Shown here one piece after another: positions 43,368 to 51,633 of a stretch of DNA of 64,000 bases. The stretch covers positions 1,819 to 65,818 of the forward strand of contig NZ_MBTA01000005.1 in NCBI RefSeq assembly GCF_003609575.1, read 5' to 3'. The position numbers were made by a program, and so were the translations under genes. The notes beneath the pieces were generated by a model. That model saw only the letters and a program-made list of their open reading frames with translations, was not told the origin of the DNA and ran no database searches. Position 1 is the stretch's first letter. Each line of letters begins with the position of its first letter. This stretch comes from Pelobium manganitolerans (GTDB lineage: Bacteria > Bacteroidota > Bacteroidia > Sphingobacteriales > Sphingobacteriaceae).

Positions 43368-44660
43368 TTAAGCCCCGTTCATGATGTCTTCAATTTCTTC
43401 TGCTTCTATCGGGATGTGCTGCATTAAATCAATAGGGCCGCTTTCGCTGATGTAGATGTCATTTTCAATGCGGATGCCTAAACCTTCGGCAGGGATGTAT
43501 ATTCCCGGTTCGCAGGTAAGCACATTGCCAATGGCAAAAGGCTCGTAGCGGCTGGCAAAATCATGCACATCTATACCCAAATGATGCGAAGTGCCGTGCA
43601 TAAAATATTTCTTATAAGCAGGCATTTTAGGGTCTTGCTTCTCTACATCGTGCCGGTCTAGCAAATTGAGCTTAATTAGCTCGGCAGTCATTATTTTCCC
43701 AACCTCCTCGTGGTACTCATTCCAGATGGTGCCGGGCAAAAGCATTTTTTTAGCTTCTTTAAATACATGTAGCACGGCGTTATATACGTCTTTTTGTCTT
43801 TGCGTAAATTTTCCGTTCACCGGAATGCTCCTGCTAAGGTCCGCGTTGTAGTTTCCATACTCGGCAGCAAAATCAAAAAGGATTACATCGCCATTGTTAC
43901 AAAAGCGGTTATTGTCATTATAGTGTAAAATGCAAGCGTTTACTCCGGAAGCTATAATTGGCGCATAGGCATGCCCGGTAGCCTGCTGGCGGATGAATTC
44001 GTGGATGATTTCTGCTTCGATTTCCCATTCGCCTACGTTTGGTTTTACAAAGCGCAGTACACGGCGGAAGGCATCGCCCGTGATGTTGCAGGCCTGCTGT
44101 ATATATTTTAGTTCAGTGTCTGATTTGATGGCGCGAAGCTTTCTAAAAATAGGTGCGGCACGCTCGTAACGGTGTAGCGGATACTTAGCTTTTATCTGGC
44201 TAATGAAACGTAAATCTCGGTAGGGCACAGATTGCTCGTATCGGTCATTTTCATTGGTATTCAGATAAATATGCTCGGCATAGTGGATAATGGAAGAAAG
44301 GATGGGCCAAAACTCATCTAGCCAATAAATGTTTTGGATGCCCGATGTTTCTTTAGCCTGTTCTTTAGTGTACTTGTAGCCTTCCCAAACAGCGATATGC
44401 TCATTGGTTTGTCTTAAAAAAAGTACTTCGCGATAAAGCGGATTTGGGCAATCTGGAAACAAGAGCAAGATGGTTTGCTCTTGGTCTATCCCTGTAAGGT
44501 AAAATAAATCAGGATTTTGTTTAAAACTGAAGGTTTGATCGCCACTGCGCGGGAACTCGTCGCTGGCATTTATTATAGCTAGCGAATTTTTTTTGATGTT
44601 AAAAGAAAAATTTTCTCTATGTTTGGCGTGTAAAATTGGTTCTTTGATTTGATACTTCAT
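43368..44660 (-). CDS. Aminopeptidase P family (Xaa-Pro aminopeptidase)
   Basis: 430 aa. N-terminal creatinase-like domain (about 1-165) with FLTGIDQEQTILLL, then the pita-bread M24 domain. Metal ligands: Asp in FDFAAEYGNYNADLSRS (both Asp), His in HGTSHHLGIDVHD, Glu in TCEPGIYI and GIRIENDI. It removes the N-terminal residue before a proline and is Mn-dependent in known members. It has no signal peptide, so it is cytosolic. Confidence 0.93.
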   Translation of the reverse strand: MKYQIKEPILHAKHRENFSFNIKKNSLAIINASDEFPRSGDQTFSFKQNPDLFYLTGIDQEQTILLLFPDCPNPLYREVLFLRQTNEHIAVWEGYKYTKEQAKETSGIQNIYWLDEFWPILSSIIHYAEHIYLNTNENDRYEQSVPYRDLRFISQIKAKYPLHRYERAAPIFRKLRAIKSDTELKYIQQACNITGDAFRRVLRFVKPNVGEWEIEAEIIHEFIRQQATGHAYAPIIASGVNACILHYNDNNRFCNNGDVILFDFAAEYGNYNADLSRSIPVNGKFTQRQKDVYNAVLHVFKEAKKMLLPGTIWNEYHEEVGKIMTAELIKLNLLDRHDVEKQDPKMPAYKKYFMHGTSHHLGIDVHDFASRYEPFAIGNVLTCEPGIYIPAEGLGIRIENDIYISESGPIDLMQHIPIEAEEIEDIMNGA

Positions 44661-44816
44661 TAGGATTGAATAAGTTAAACATTAAATGTTGGCTTTGCAC
44701 GATGTTTTTTCGTAAGCCCGCAAATTTTGGAACGGAATTTGAATACTTGATGCAGTCAAACTTATAATTAATTTTACGACAAATTACAATTAAGAATTGT
44801 TAACCTTAAAAAAAAA

Positions 44817-46274
44817 ATGATGAATTATTCTACATTAAAAAAGACAGTTGCTTTGTCGCTAGCTACGGCTTTCGCGATCTCAGCAAATGCTCAGGATGCT
44901 ACGCCAACTAGCAGTTCGGCAAAGACTTTCGGAGGTAAAAAACAGTACCGTACTTGGACTTTGGGTCTTAATGGTGGTTTTTCAATCCCAGCGGTAATTA
45001 CAGGTGGTTCAAATGATTTTGGAAGCAATGTAGCTTTCGGCGAGTACAAACTTGGCGGTTACTACGGCTTGTCTTTAAGAAAACAATTTGGTCACGTATT
45101 TGGTTTAGAAGGTAACTTGTACCGTGGGCACGTTAACCACGTAAACAAAGCACCAGCAGCAGGTAATTTAGCACCAGGTTGGGGTCCAGCAGGTCAAACC
45201 TACAACTCTGCGCAAACTCAGGTTCAATATGATGCAAACTTGAGCGGTTACTTTAACTTAGCTACCATTGATTTCTTAAACAGAACTAATGCGGTTAACT
45301 TCTACGGTAAAGTAGGTTACGGTATCATTGCTTACAATCCGGTACTTTACACTGGTTACGATTTAGACGGTACTGAAGTAAATAACAAAGGAAACTACGG
45401 CGATGCTGGTGATAACAATGATTACATCAGACAAGCTTACATCCCAGTAGGTGTGGGTGTTAAATTTAAATTAGGAGATAGAGTAGCTTTAGACTTAGGT
45501 TACGATGCTAAATTCATCGACGGAGATAACTTTGACGGTGTTTACGCAAAAGGAACTTCTAAAGATAAATTCTCTGTTGTTAGAGCTGGTTTAGAGTTCT
45601 CTTTAGGTTCAAAATCAAAACCAGATTTGAACTGGGTTAACCCAATTGCTATGATGTATGATGAGTTGAAAGACCCAACCTTACGTCAAGAAGTTGAAGC
45701 TTTAAAAGGCCGTGTTACTAACGTAGAGCAAGCTGTTGAAGATTTGAAAAAAGATTCTGACGGTGACGGTGTTGCAGATCATTTAGACAAATGCCCTAAC
45801 ACTCCAGCTGGTGCAAAAGTTGACGGTTCTGGTTGCGAGTTAGATACTGACGGTGACGGTGTGCCAGATTGGAAAGACAAATGCCCACTAGAAAAAGGTT
45901 CTGCTGAGCTAGATGGTTGCCCTACAATGTCAAGCGGTACTATCGCTGGTGTAAGCAACATCCAATTTGAGTACAACTCTTCAGTTTTAAGAACTTCATC
46001 TTACCCAACTTTAGATAAAGTATCTTCAATGGTAAGATCAAACAAAATTGCTGGTCTTCAATTAGACGGTCACGCATCTTCAGAAGGTACTGAAGCTTAC
46101 AACATGCAACTTTCTATCGACAGAGCTAACGCGGTAAAAACTTACTTAGTAAACTCTGGTGTTGATGCTAAGAAAGTTTCAACTAAAGGTTACGGCGAAA
46201 CTCGTCCAATTGCATCTAATGCAACAGAAGAAGGTCGCGTTGCTAACCGTCGTGTTGAATTCAGAGAAAAATAG
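44817..46274 (+). CDS. OmpA family outer-membrane protein
   Basis: 485 aa; the second of two adjacent ATGs (44820) may be used. Signal peptide (LATAFAISANAQ, cut near residue 26). Beta-barrel about 40-265, then two thrombospondin type 3-like calcium repeats (DSDGDGVADHLDKC, DTDGDGVPDWKDKC), and an OmpA C-terminal domain (about 375-483) with LQLDGHASSEGTEAYN, LSIDRANAVK and NRRVEFRE, which binds peptidoglycan. A highly expressed architecture: the codons are strongly biased (many GGT, GCT, AAC). It is a paralogue of the shorter protein at 29522. A strong terminator follows. Confidence 0.95.
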   Translation: MMNYSTLKKTVALSLATAFAISANAQDATPTSSSAKTFGGKKQYRTWTLGLNGGFSIPAVITGGSNDFGSNVAFGEYKLGGYYGLSLRKQFGHVFGLEGNLYRGHVNHVNKAPAAGNLAPGWGPAGQTYNSAQTQVQYDANLSGYFNLATIDFLNRTNAVNFYGKVGYGIIAYNPVLYTGYDLDGTEVNNKGNYGDAGDNNDYIRQAYIPVGVGVKFKLGDRVALDLGYDAKFIDGDNFDGVYAKGTSKDKFSVVRAGLEFSLGSKSKPDLNWVNPIAMMYDELKDPTLRQEVEALKGRVTNVEQAVEDLKKDSDGDGVADHLDKCPNTPAGAKVDGSGCELDTDGDGVPDWKDKCPLEKGSAELDGCPTMSSGTIAGVSNIQFEYNSSVLRTSSYPTLDKVSSMVRSNKIAGLQLDGHASSEGTEAYNMQLSIDRANAVKTYLVNSGVDAKKVSTKGYGETRPIASNATEEGRVANRRVEFREK

Positions 46275-46300
46275 TAGATTATCATATATTAATCTGAGAG

Positions 46301-46329
46301 AGGGAGTCTGTTAGCAGACTCCCTTTTTT
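46301..46329 (+). terminator. Intrinsic terminator of the OmpA gene
   Basis: Perfect 10-bp stem AGGGAGTCTG / CAGACTCCCT, 4-nt loop, six T. Confidence 0.95.
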
Positions 46330-46334
46330 ATTGT

Positions 46335-46342
46335 TAAATTTG
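46335..46342 (+). promoter_or_regulatory. TAnnTTTG -7 box overlapping the start region
   Basis: TAAATTTG ends 3 nt before the ATG at 46346. This predicts transcription start at the A of the ATG. Confidence 0.55.
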
Positions 46343-46345
46343 TTT

Positions 46346-46489
46346 ATGTACTTTTTCGGAAAGAAAGATCCAAATGCACCAAACACCTTTAACATCCGCG
46401 TAATGCACTGGATTAACAAATTTGTGATTGTGGTATTTGTTTTAGGCGTTTTGTGGAAGCTGATTGACGTGCTTTTTTTGAAGCATTGA
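46346..46489 (+). CDS. 47-aa single-pass membrane protein (DUF6728-like)
   Basis: MYFFGKKDPNAPNTFNIRV, then HWINKFVIVVFVLGVLWKLI and a final DVLFLKH. One membrane helix with a basic N-terminus. I recall small proteins beginning MYFFGKKDP in Pedobacter and relatives. The minus-strand frame over the same bases (46282-46521) has no recognisable content and is rejected. Function unknown. Confidence 0.7.
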   Translation: MYFFGKKDPNAPNTFNIRVMHWINKFVIVVFVLGVLWKLIDVLFLKH

Positions 46490-46533
46490 AGAAGCAAACC
46501 TTGGTGTCCTATTAAAGCCATAAATTAGAAGTC

Positions 46534-46914
46534 ATGAAGAAAATCATAAATACAAACGAAGCACCTTCTCCTATTGGTCCTTATAGCCAAGCGGTGCTGG
46601 CCGGCAATATCTTATATATCTCGGGCCAAATTGCGTTGAATGCCGAAAGCGGGAATTTGGTGTTAGACAGTATTGAAACAGAAACCCAGCAGGTGATGGA
46701 GAACCTAAAGGCGGTTTTGTCTGCAGCCGGATTCGGTTTTGAAAACATTGTTAAAACAACCATTTTTTTGAGCGATATGAATTTTTTTCCGGTTGTGAAC
46801 GAAGTTTACGGAAGCTATTTCAGCGCTGATTTTCCCGCCAGGGAAACGGTTGCCGTAAAAACATTGCCCAAAAATGTAAATGTAGAAATATCGGCCATAG
46901 CCGTAAAAGGATAA
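46534..46914 (+). CDS. RidA family enamine/imine deaminase
   Basis: 126 aa, the family's usual length. IGPYSQAVLAGNILYISGQI near the N-terminus (key parts GPYSQA, ISGQI), the ALNLKAVLSAAG region, VKTTIFLSDM and the FPARETVAVKTLP segment with the conserved Arg, and the Glu in VEISAIAV. RidA clears reactive 2-aminoacrylate and similar intermediates of PLP enzymes. It is followed by recG 20 nt later. Confidence 0.93.
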   Translation: MKKIINTNEAPSPIGPYSQAVLAGNILYISGQIALNAESGNLVLDSIETETQQVMENLKAVLSAAGFGFENIVKTTIFLSDMNFFPVVNEVYGSYFSADFPARETVAVKTLPKNVNVEISAIAVKG

Positions 46915-46934
46915 GCTAATTTCAGGTAAGGATA

Positions 46935-49040
46935 TTGGGCCCGTCATCATTAGATACACCGCTTGTATATTTAAAAGGAGTTGGACCGCACCGCGCCGAG
47001 CTTTTAAAAAAGGAATTGGGGATCCAAACCTATGGTGACTTATTAGCCTATTATCCTTTCCGTTATATTGACCGTACCCGTTTTTATAAAATTGCCGAAA
47101 CCACCGCAGACTTACCCTATGTGCAGATACTGGTTAGGTTAAAATCTTTTGAACTTATTGGCGAGGGCAGAAAAAAACGTTTGCTGGCTCAAGCAATAGA
47201 TGATACCGGCGAAATAGAGTTGGTATGGTTTCAGGGGATAAGTTGGGTACAAAAACATTTGGTGCTCAACCAAGTGTATGTCATATTTGGAAAGGTGAAT
47301 TTCTTTAATGCCAAAGCCCAAATGGCGCATCCGGAGATTGAGCTGTACCAAAAGAATGCGCTGAGCCGTGGGAATTTAAAGTTACAACCAGTTTACTCCA
47401 CTACAGAAAAATTAAAGCAACACGCCTTAGATGCAAAGGGCATTCAAAAATTGACAGCAAACGTATTAGACAGCTGTTTGCAGGAGGTGATAAACCTGTT
47501 GCCAGAATACGTTATTCAGCAATATAAGCTGGTGCCACGCGCGCAGGCACTTTATCAAATCCATTTTCCGTCTAATGCAGAAGATTTACGCGTTGCGCAA
47601 AATACGCTGAAATACGAAGAGCTTTTTCAAATTCAGTTTAGGATGCTACGTGCAAAGCTCATCCGCACACAAAAATTTAAGGGGCATATTTTTGACACGG
47701 TGGGCGAAAAATTTAACCGTTTTTACCACGAGCTGTTACCCTTTCCCTTAACCAATGCACAAAAGCGCGTAGTTAAAGAGATACGTACAGACACCCAACG
47801 CGGTAGTCAAATGAACCGTTTGGTACAGGGCGACGTAGGGTCCGGGAAAACGGTGGTTGCCTTAATGACGATGTTGTTGGCGGTTGATAACGGTTTTCAG
47901 GCTTGCTTAATGGCGCCTACAGAAATCTTGGCGACACAACACTACTTATCTCTAAAAGCCTTGCTGAAAGATGATTTTGTATCGATAGCCTTACTAACGG
48001 GCTCGACAAAAAAACGCGAGCGGGCAAAAATCGCCGCGATGCTAGAAAGTGGCGAGCTATCTATCTTAATTGGCACCCATGCGCTTATTGAAGATAGCGT
48101 GCAGTTTAAAAACTTAGGCTTGGCGGTGATTGACGAGCAACACCGGTTTGGGGTTGAGCAAAGGGCAAAGCTTTGGCGCAAAAACTTTATTCCGCCGCAC
48201 GTGCTGGTGATGACGGCGACGCCAATTCCGCGGACTTTAGCGATGACCCTTTACGGCGATTTGGATGTTTCTGTTATTGATGAACTGCCCGCCGGCCGAA
48301 AACCAATAGAAACATTACATCTTTTTGAGAGCCAGCGTTTGCGCATGTTTGGCTTTATGAAACGCGAGATAGCAAAGGGCAGGCAGGTGTATATGGTATA
48401 TCCGCTGATACAAGAAAGCGCGAAGCTCGATCTGAAAAATTTGTTGGATGGCGTGGAAACCATGCGCCACGAATTTCCTTTGCCAAAATATCAGATAAGT
48501 ATTGTCCACGGCCAGCTAAAAGCGGATGAGAAAGAATTTGAAATGCAGCGCTTTGTGAAAGGGCAAACGCATATCATGGTGGCCACAACAGTAATTGAGG
48601 TCGGCGTCAATGTTCCTAATGCATCGGTGATGGTGATTGAGAACGCCGAACGTTTTGGTTTATCGCAACTGCATCAATTGCGCGGCAGGGTGGGGCGTGG
48701 CGCCGAACAGTCTTACTGTATTTTAATGTCTGGCGATAAGCTGAGCAAAGACGGGCGCACCCGTTTAGAAACTATGGTAAAAAGTAGTGATGGTTTTGAA
48801 ATTGCAGAAATTGACCTTCAGCTGCGCGGACCAGGCAATATTGAGGGGAAGGAGCAGAGCGGTGTAATGGAGTTAAAACTGGCAGATTTAGCGATGGACC
48901 AGCATATTTTGGCAGAAGCGCGAAAAACTGTCATCAAGATTTTTGAAGAAGATCCACAACTGGAAAAACCGGAACATCAGTGCCTTAAAATACTGCTGTT
49001 AAAATCTGATACTGGCATTACGCTCAATAAAATCTCGTAA
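46935..49040 (+). CDS. recG: ATP-dependent DNA helicase RecG
   Basis: 701 aa. Start TTG at 46935, with an SD-like AGGTAAGG in front; no ATG lies in the open frame before the conserved LDTPLVYLKGVGPHRAELL. Domains: wedge/OB part (about 1-160), helicase motor with Walker A GDVGSGKT (Gly299), DEQHRFG, TATPIPRTLAMT and a C-terminal TRG region (GRVGRGAEQS, LQLRGPGNIEG). It remodels stalled forks and branched DNA. The stop abuts the stop of the converging aarF-like gene. Confidence 0.95.
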   Translation: MGPSSLDTPLVYLKGVGPHRAELLKKELGIQTYGDLLAYYPFRYIDRTRFYKIAETTADLPYVQILVRLKSFELIGEGRKKRLLAQAIDDTGEIELVWFQGISWVQKHLVLNQVYVIFGKVNFFNAKAQMAHPEIELYQKNALSRGNLKLQPVYSTTEKLKQHALDAKGIQKLTANVLDSCLQEVINLLPEYVIQQYKLVPRAQALYQIHFPSNAEDLRVAQNTLKYEELFQIQFRMLRAKLIRTQKFKGHIFDTVGEKFNRFYHELLPFPLTNAQKRVVKEIRTDTQRGSQMNRLVQGDVGSGKTVVALMTMLLAVDNGFQACLMAPTEILATQHYLSLKALLKDDFVSIALLTGSTKKRERAKIAAMLESGELSILIGTHALIEDSVQFKNLGLAVIDEQHRFGVEQRAKLWRKNFIPPHVLVMTATPIPRTLAMTLYGDLDVSVIDELPAGRKPIETLHLFESQRLRMFGFMKREIAKGRQVYMVYPLIQESAKLDLKNLLDGVETMRHEFPLPKYQISIVHGQLKADEKEFEMQRFVKGQTHIMVATTVIEVGVNVPNASVMVIENAERFGLSQLHQLRGRVGRGAEQSYCILMSGDKLSKDGRTRLETMVKSSDGFEIAEIDLQLRGPGNIEGKEQSGVMELKLADLAMDQHILAEARKTVIKIFEEDPQLEKPEHQCLKILLLKSDTGITLNKIS

Positions 49041-50354
49041 CTAATAATCAGTTTTTAAATGCGGTTTATAGGTGTCTGTGCGCACCTGAGCGCCCAGCTC
49101 ATGCAAAATGCTGTATAATCCAAAGTTGGTGCGGTTTACATAAATGAAGTGTTTTACGCCGCGTGCCTGCTTAAATTCGGGCATCTTGGCTAGTTTTTCT
49201 CCAAAAGCATATAATTGATCAAAGTAGCCGTTTTTACTAAAATCAAAACTGCCTTTTGCGTAGGGTTGTGCAAACAAAGAAATCATTTCGCGGTAGGTTT
49301 GGTAATAAAACTCAACCTGTGCCTCATTATCCTTTGGTAAAATCATTTCCAGCTGTCTAAACGCTTTGATGGTTTTTTCCTTGTTATCCATCAAATCTGA
49401 AGAGGTAGTAGCGAAAAACGGATAATAAAAGCTATCCGGTAACGATTTAATGCAGCCAAAATCAATGATGCCCAACTTTCCTTCGGGTGTGATTAAAAAG
49501 TTGCCCGGATGCGGATCGGCATGTACAGCGCGCAGTTCATGTTGCTGAAAATTGTAAAAATCCCACAGCGCCTGCCCAATTTGGTTGCGTGTTTCTTGCG
49601 AAGGTTCGGTGGCTAAAAATTCTTTCAAATGAAGTCCGTTTAACCAGCTCATGGTAATTACACGTGGCCCCGAGAGTTCTGGATAATATTTTGGGAAAAC
49701 CAGGTTTGGGATGTCTTTGCAGGCTTCAGAAATTTTCATCGAGCTCCGCAGCTCCAATTCGTAATCGGTTTCTTCCAATAAGCGCTCTTCTACCTCTTTC
49801 ATGTAAACGGCAAGCTCGGCTTCGCTCATTCCTAATAGGCGGAAAGCAAAAGGTTTCACCATTTTTAGATCAGATGAAATGGAACTGCCTACGCCCGGAT
49901 ATTGGATTTTTACCGCAAGTTTTTCTTCCTTAAGCTCCGCCTGGTGCACCTGTCCAATAGAGGCGGCGTTGCTAGATTTGAGGTTAAACTTATCGTAAAT
50001 CTGCTCCGGACTTTTTCCAAAATGCTTTTTAAAGGTTTGCACAATCAGCGGTCCGCTTAGCGGAGGTGCGTTATACTGCGACATCGAAAATTTATCAACA
50101 TAAGCCTTTGGCAGGATGTTTTTATCCATGCTTAGCATTTGCGCCACCTTTAAAGCACTGCCTTTCAGTTGGCTTAATGACTCGTAAATGTCTGTAGCAT
50201 TGTCTTCGTTTAGCTCTTCTTTACTTAAATCGGGATTAAAGAGCTTTTTAGAATAATGTTTGATGTAGTTTCCACCTATTTTAATACCGGTGCCCACAAA
50301 CTTTGCAGAACGTGCCACTTTGCTGGCCGGGATATGCTGTTGTTCTTTAGCCAT
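49041..50354 (-). CDS. ABC1/UbiB (AarF) atypical kinase-like protein
   Basis: 437 aa. UbiB-type markers: an N-terminal helix with LKGSALKVAQMLSMD in place of the canonical KxGQ motif (here KVAQ), the Ala-rich loop SSNAASIGQVHQA, the catalytic loop HADPHPGN and the DFG-like IIDFGCI. In known members these proteins act as ATPases in isoprenoid lipid or quinone metabolism. It follows a tetR-type gene by 40 nt, so expression is probably under that repressor. Confidence 0.88.
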   Translation of the reverse strand: MAKEQQHIPASKVARSAKFVGTGIKIGGNYIKHYSKKLFNPDLSKEELNEDNATDIYESLSQLKGSALKVAQMLSMDKNILPKAYVDKFSMSQYNAPPLSGPLIVQTFKKHFGKSPEQIYDKFNLKSSNAASIGQVHQAELKEEKLAVKIQYPGVGSSISSDLKMVKPFAFRLLGMSEAELAVYMKEVEERLLEETDYELELRSSMKISEACKDIPNLVFPKYYPELSGPRVITMSWLNGLHLKEFLATEPSQETRNQIGQALWDFYNFQQHELRAVHADPHPGNFLITPEGKLGIIDFGCIKSLPDSFYYPFFATTSSDLMDNKEKTIKAFRQLEMILPKDNEAQVEFYYQTYREMISLFAQPYAKGSFDFSKNGYFDQLYAFGEKLAKMPEFKQARGVKHFIYVNRTNFGLYSILHELGAQVRTDTYKPHLKTDY

Positions 50355-50359
50355 GTTTT

Positions 50360-50394
50360 TTTAGTTATTCACTCTTCACTCATTCACTCTTCTA
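50360..50394. repeat. Word-repeat tract after the tetR stop
   Basis: On the minus strand TAGAAGAGTGAATGAGTG then AAGAGTGAATAAC directly follows the TAA of the tetR gene and reaches almost to the aarF start. G-rich and C-poor in the sense direction, like the other post-stop tracts. Confidence 0.65.
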
Positions 50395-51030
50395 TTACTT
50401 CATCACATTTTGGAAAACAAACTTTCCGTAGCTTAAAATGCTGTCTAATGGTCCCTGTTGGAACAAATCGAAGCTAAGATTTACGCCTTTTTCTATGGCT
50501 TCGTCGGTTTTTTCAAAACCTGCGGAGTGGTCTTTGAGCCAAAAGTTGAGAACAAATATCAACTGGAACCAAAGCGCATCTTGATACCTATCACTCAAGA
50601 ACTTCCGTTCTGCAAGCTCGCCGCTTTCCAAACCTTCTTTAATCAGTTCATCACTAAAATCTGCAAAAACGCTTTTGCTTTCTTGAAGCTGCACAGGGGT
50701 TTGCAGGCCTTTTTTGAAGTTGCCTATGCTGTAGCTAACAAAACTTCTTTTACTTTTTAGCAGTTCAAAAAAGCTGTAAAAGAAAGACAAAGCTTTTTCT
50801 CTGGAGCTATATTGTGACCAAATTTCTTGTGCTTTAACTTCTGCAATGGTGGTGATAAACAAGCTTGCCCAAACGTCGGCCTCTATCGCATCAAAAGATG
50901 CGAAATGCTGGTAAAACTCTTCTTCTGCAAACTTGTGCTTTTTCGCAAACGCAAATACTGATGCCGGGCGTTTACCTTCGGATAACACATAATCTAAATA
51001 GGCGATTTGGATTTTTTGCTTGCTTGCCAT
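50395..51030 (-). CDS. TetR family transcriptional regulator
   Basis: 211 aa. N-terminal DNA-binding part (about 1-50) with an HTH that reads RPASVFAFAKKHKFAEEEFYQHF, then a helical ligand domain (C-terminal, TetR_C-like; several Phe/Trp-rich helices). The DNA-binding region is shorter and less typical than average TetR proteins, so the assignment rests on the HTH and helical fold. An inverted repeat 15 nt upstream of the start looks like its own operator. The aarF-like gene follows. Confidence 0.78.
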   Translation of the reverse strand: MASKQKIQIAYLDYVLSEGKRPASVFAFAKKHKFAEEEFYQHFASFDAIEADVWASLFITTIAEVKAQEIWSQYSSREKALSFFYSFFELLKSKRSFVSYSIGNFKKGLQTPVQLQESKSVFADFSDELIKEGLESGELAERKFLSDRYQDALWFQLIFVLNFWLKDHSAGFEKTDEAIEKGVNLSFDLFQQGPLDSILSYGKFVFQNVMK

Positions 51031-51044
51031 TTTTTTGGTGGTTT

Positions 51045-51060
51045 GTTATTGGGTAATAAC
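51045..51060. promoter_or_regulatory. Candidate operator of the tetR-aarF unit
   Basis: GTTATTGGGTAATAAC: 6-bp perfect arms around a 4-nt spacer, placed between the TACATTTG -7 box and the start codon, over the predicted transcription start. A repressor bound here would block its own transcription. Confidence 0.6.
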
Positions 51061-51062
51061 GC

Positions 51063-51070
51063 CAAATGTA
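51063..51070 (-). promoter_or_regulatory. TAnnTTTG -7 box of tetR-aarF
   Basis: TACATTTG on the minus strand, 32 nt before the tetR ATG and 2 bp from the palindrome. Confidence 0.6.
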
Positions 51071-51129
51071 GCAAGTTGTTTTTACTGCAAAGCTTAAGCA
51101 AATTTTATGACAAAAAGCTGTGAAAAGCG

Positions 51130-51543
51130 CTACGCGGGGTATTCTACAAAATTACGTTCGGTCTCGTAAAGTGTAATTTTTAAGTCAAGGTCCTGCGGAA
51201 TTTCTGGTCGCAATAAATCGTAAATGACCATTGCGATATTTTCTGCGGTGGGGTTCAAACTCTTAAATTCTTGGGTATCTAAATTTAGGTTCCGGTGATC
51301 AAACTTATCAATTACTTTCTTGTGCAAAAGCGCAGAAAGTAATTTCATATCGTATAAGTAGCCCGACTCTTCATCCACGTAACCCGTAAGTTTTACAATC
51401 AAATCATAGTTATGGCCATGGTAATTAGGGTTGTTGCATTGGCCAAAAAATGCTTGGTTTTTTTCATCGCTCCAGTTGGGCTGGTGTAAACGGTGTGCGG
51501 CATTAAAATGTTCTTTTCGGAAAACGGCTACTTTTTGCTTCAT
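51130..51543 (-). CDS. 6-carboxytetrahydropterin synthase / PTPS family (QueD-like)
   Basis: 137 aa. Zinc ligands in FNAAHRLH and NYHGHNYDLIV, the Cys in FFGQCNNPNY and the Glu in YETERNFVEYP fit the PTPS fold. FDHRNLNLD is the family's central signature. The likely role is the second step to queuosine from dihydroneopterin triphosphate; a pterin role cannot be excluded. The rest of the queuosine genes are not in this window. Confidence 0.9.
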   Translation of the reverse strand: MKQKVAVFRKEHFNAAHRLHQPNWSDEKNQAFFGQCNNPNYHGHNYDLIVKLTGYVDEESGYLYDMKLLSALLHKKVIDKFDHRNLNLDTQEFKSLNPTAENIAMVIYDLLRPEIPQDLDLKITLYETERNFVEYPA

Positions 51544-51633
51544 CTCAAAAAAATCTAATTTGGTTCAGAAGGTAAACAAAAAAAACGACAATTCTGTTTT
51601 GATGGTGTTGCGCCGAAAGCTTAAATTGAGCGC

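Noticed and set aside
46282-46521. 79-codon minus-strand frame
   Set aside because: It overlaps the OmpA terminator and the plus-strand 47-aa gene, which has a promoter and a membrane helix.
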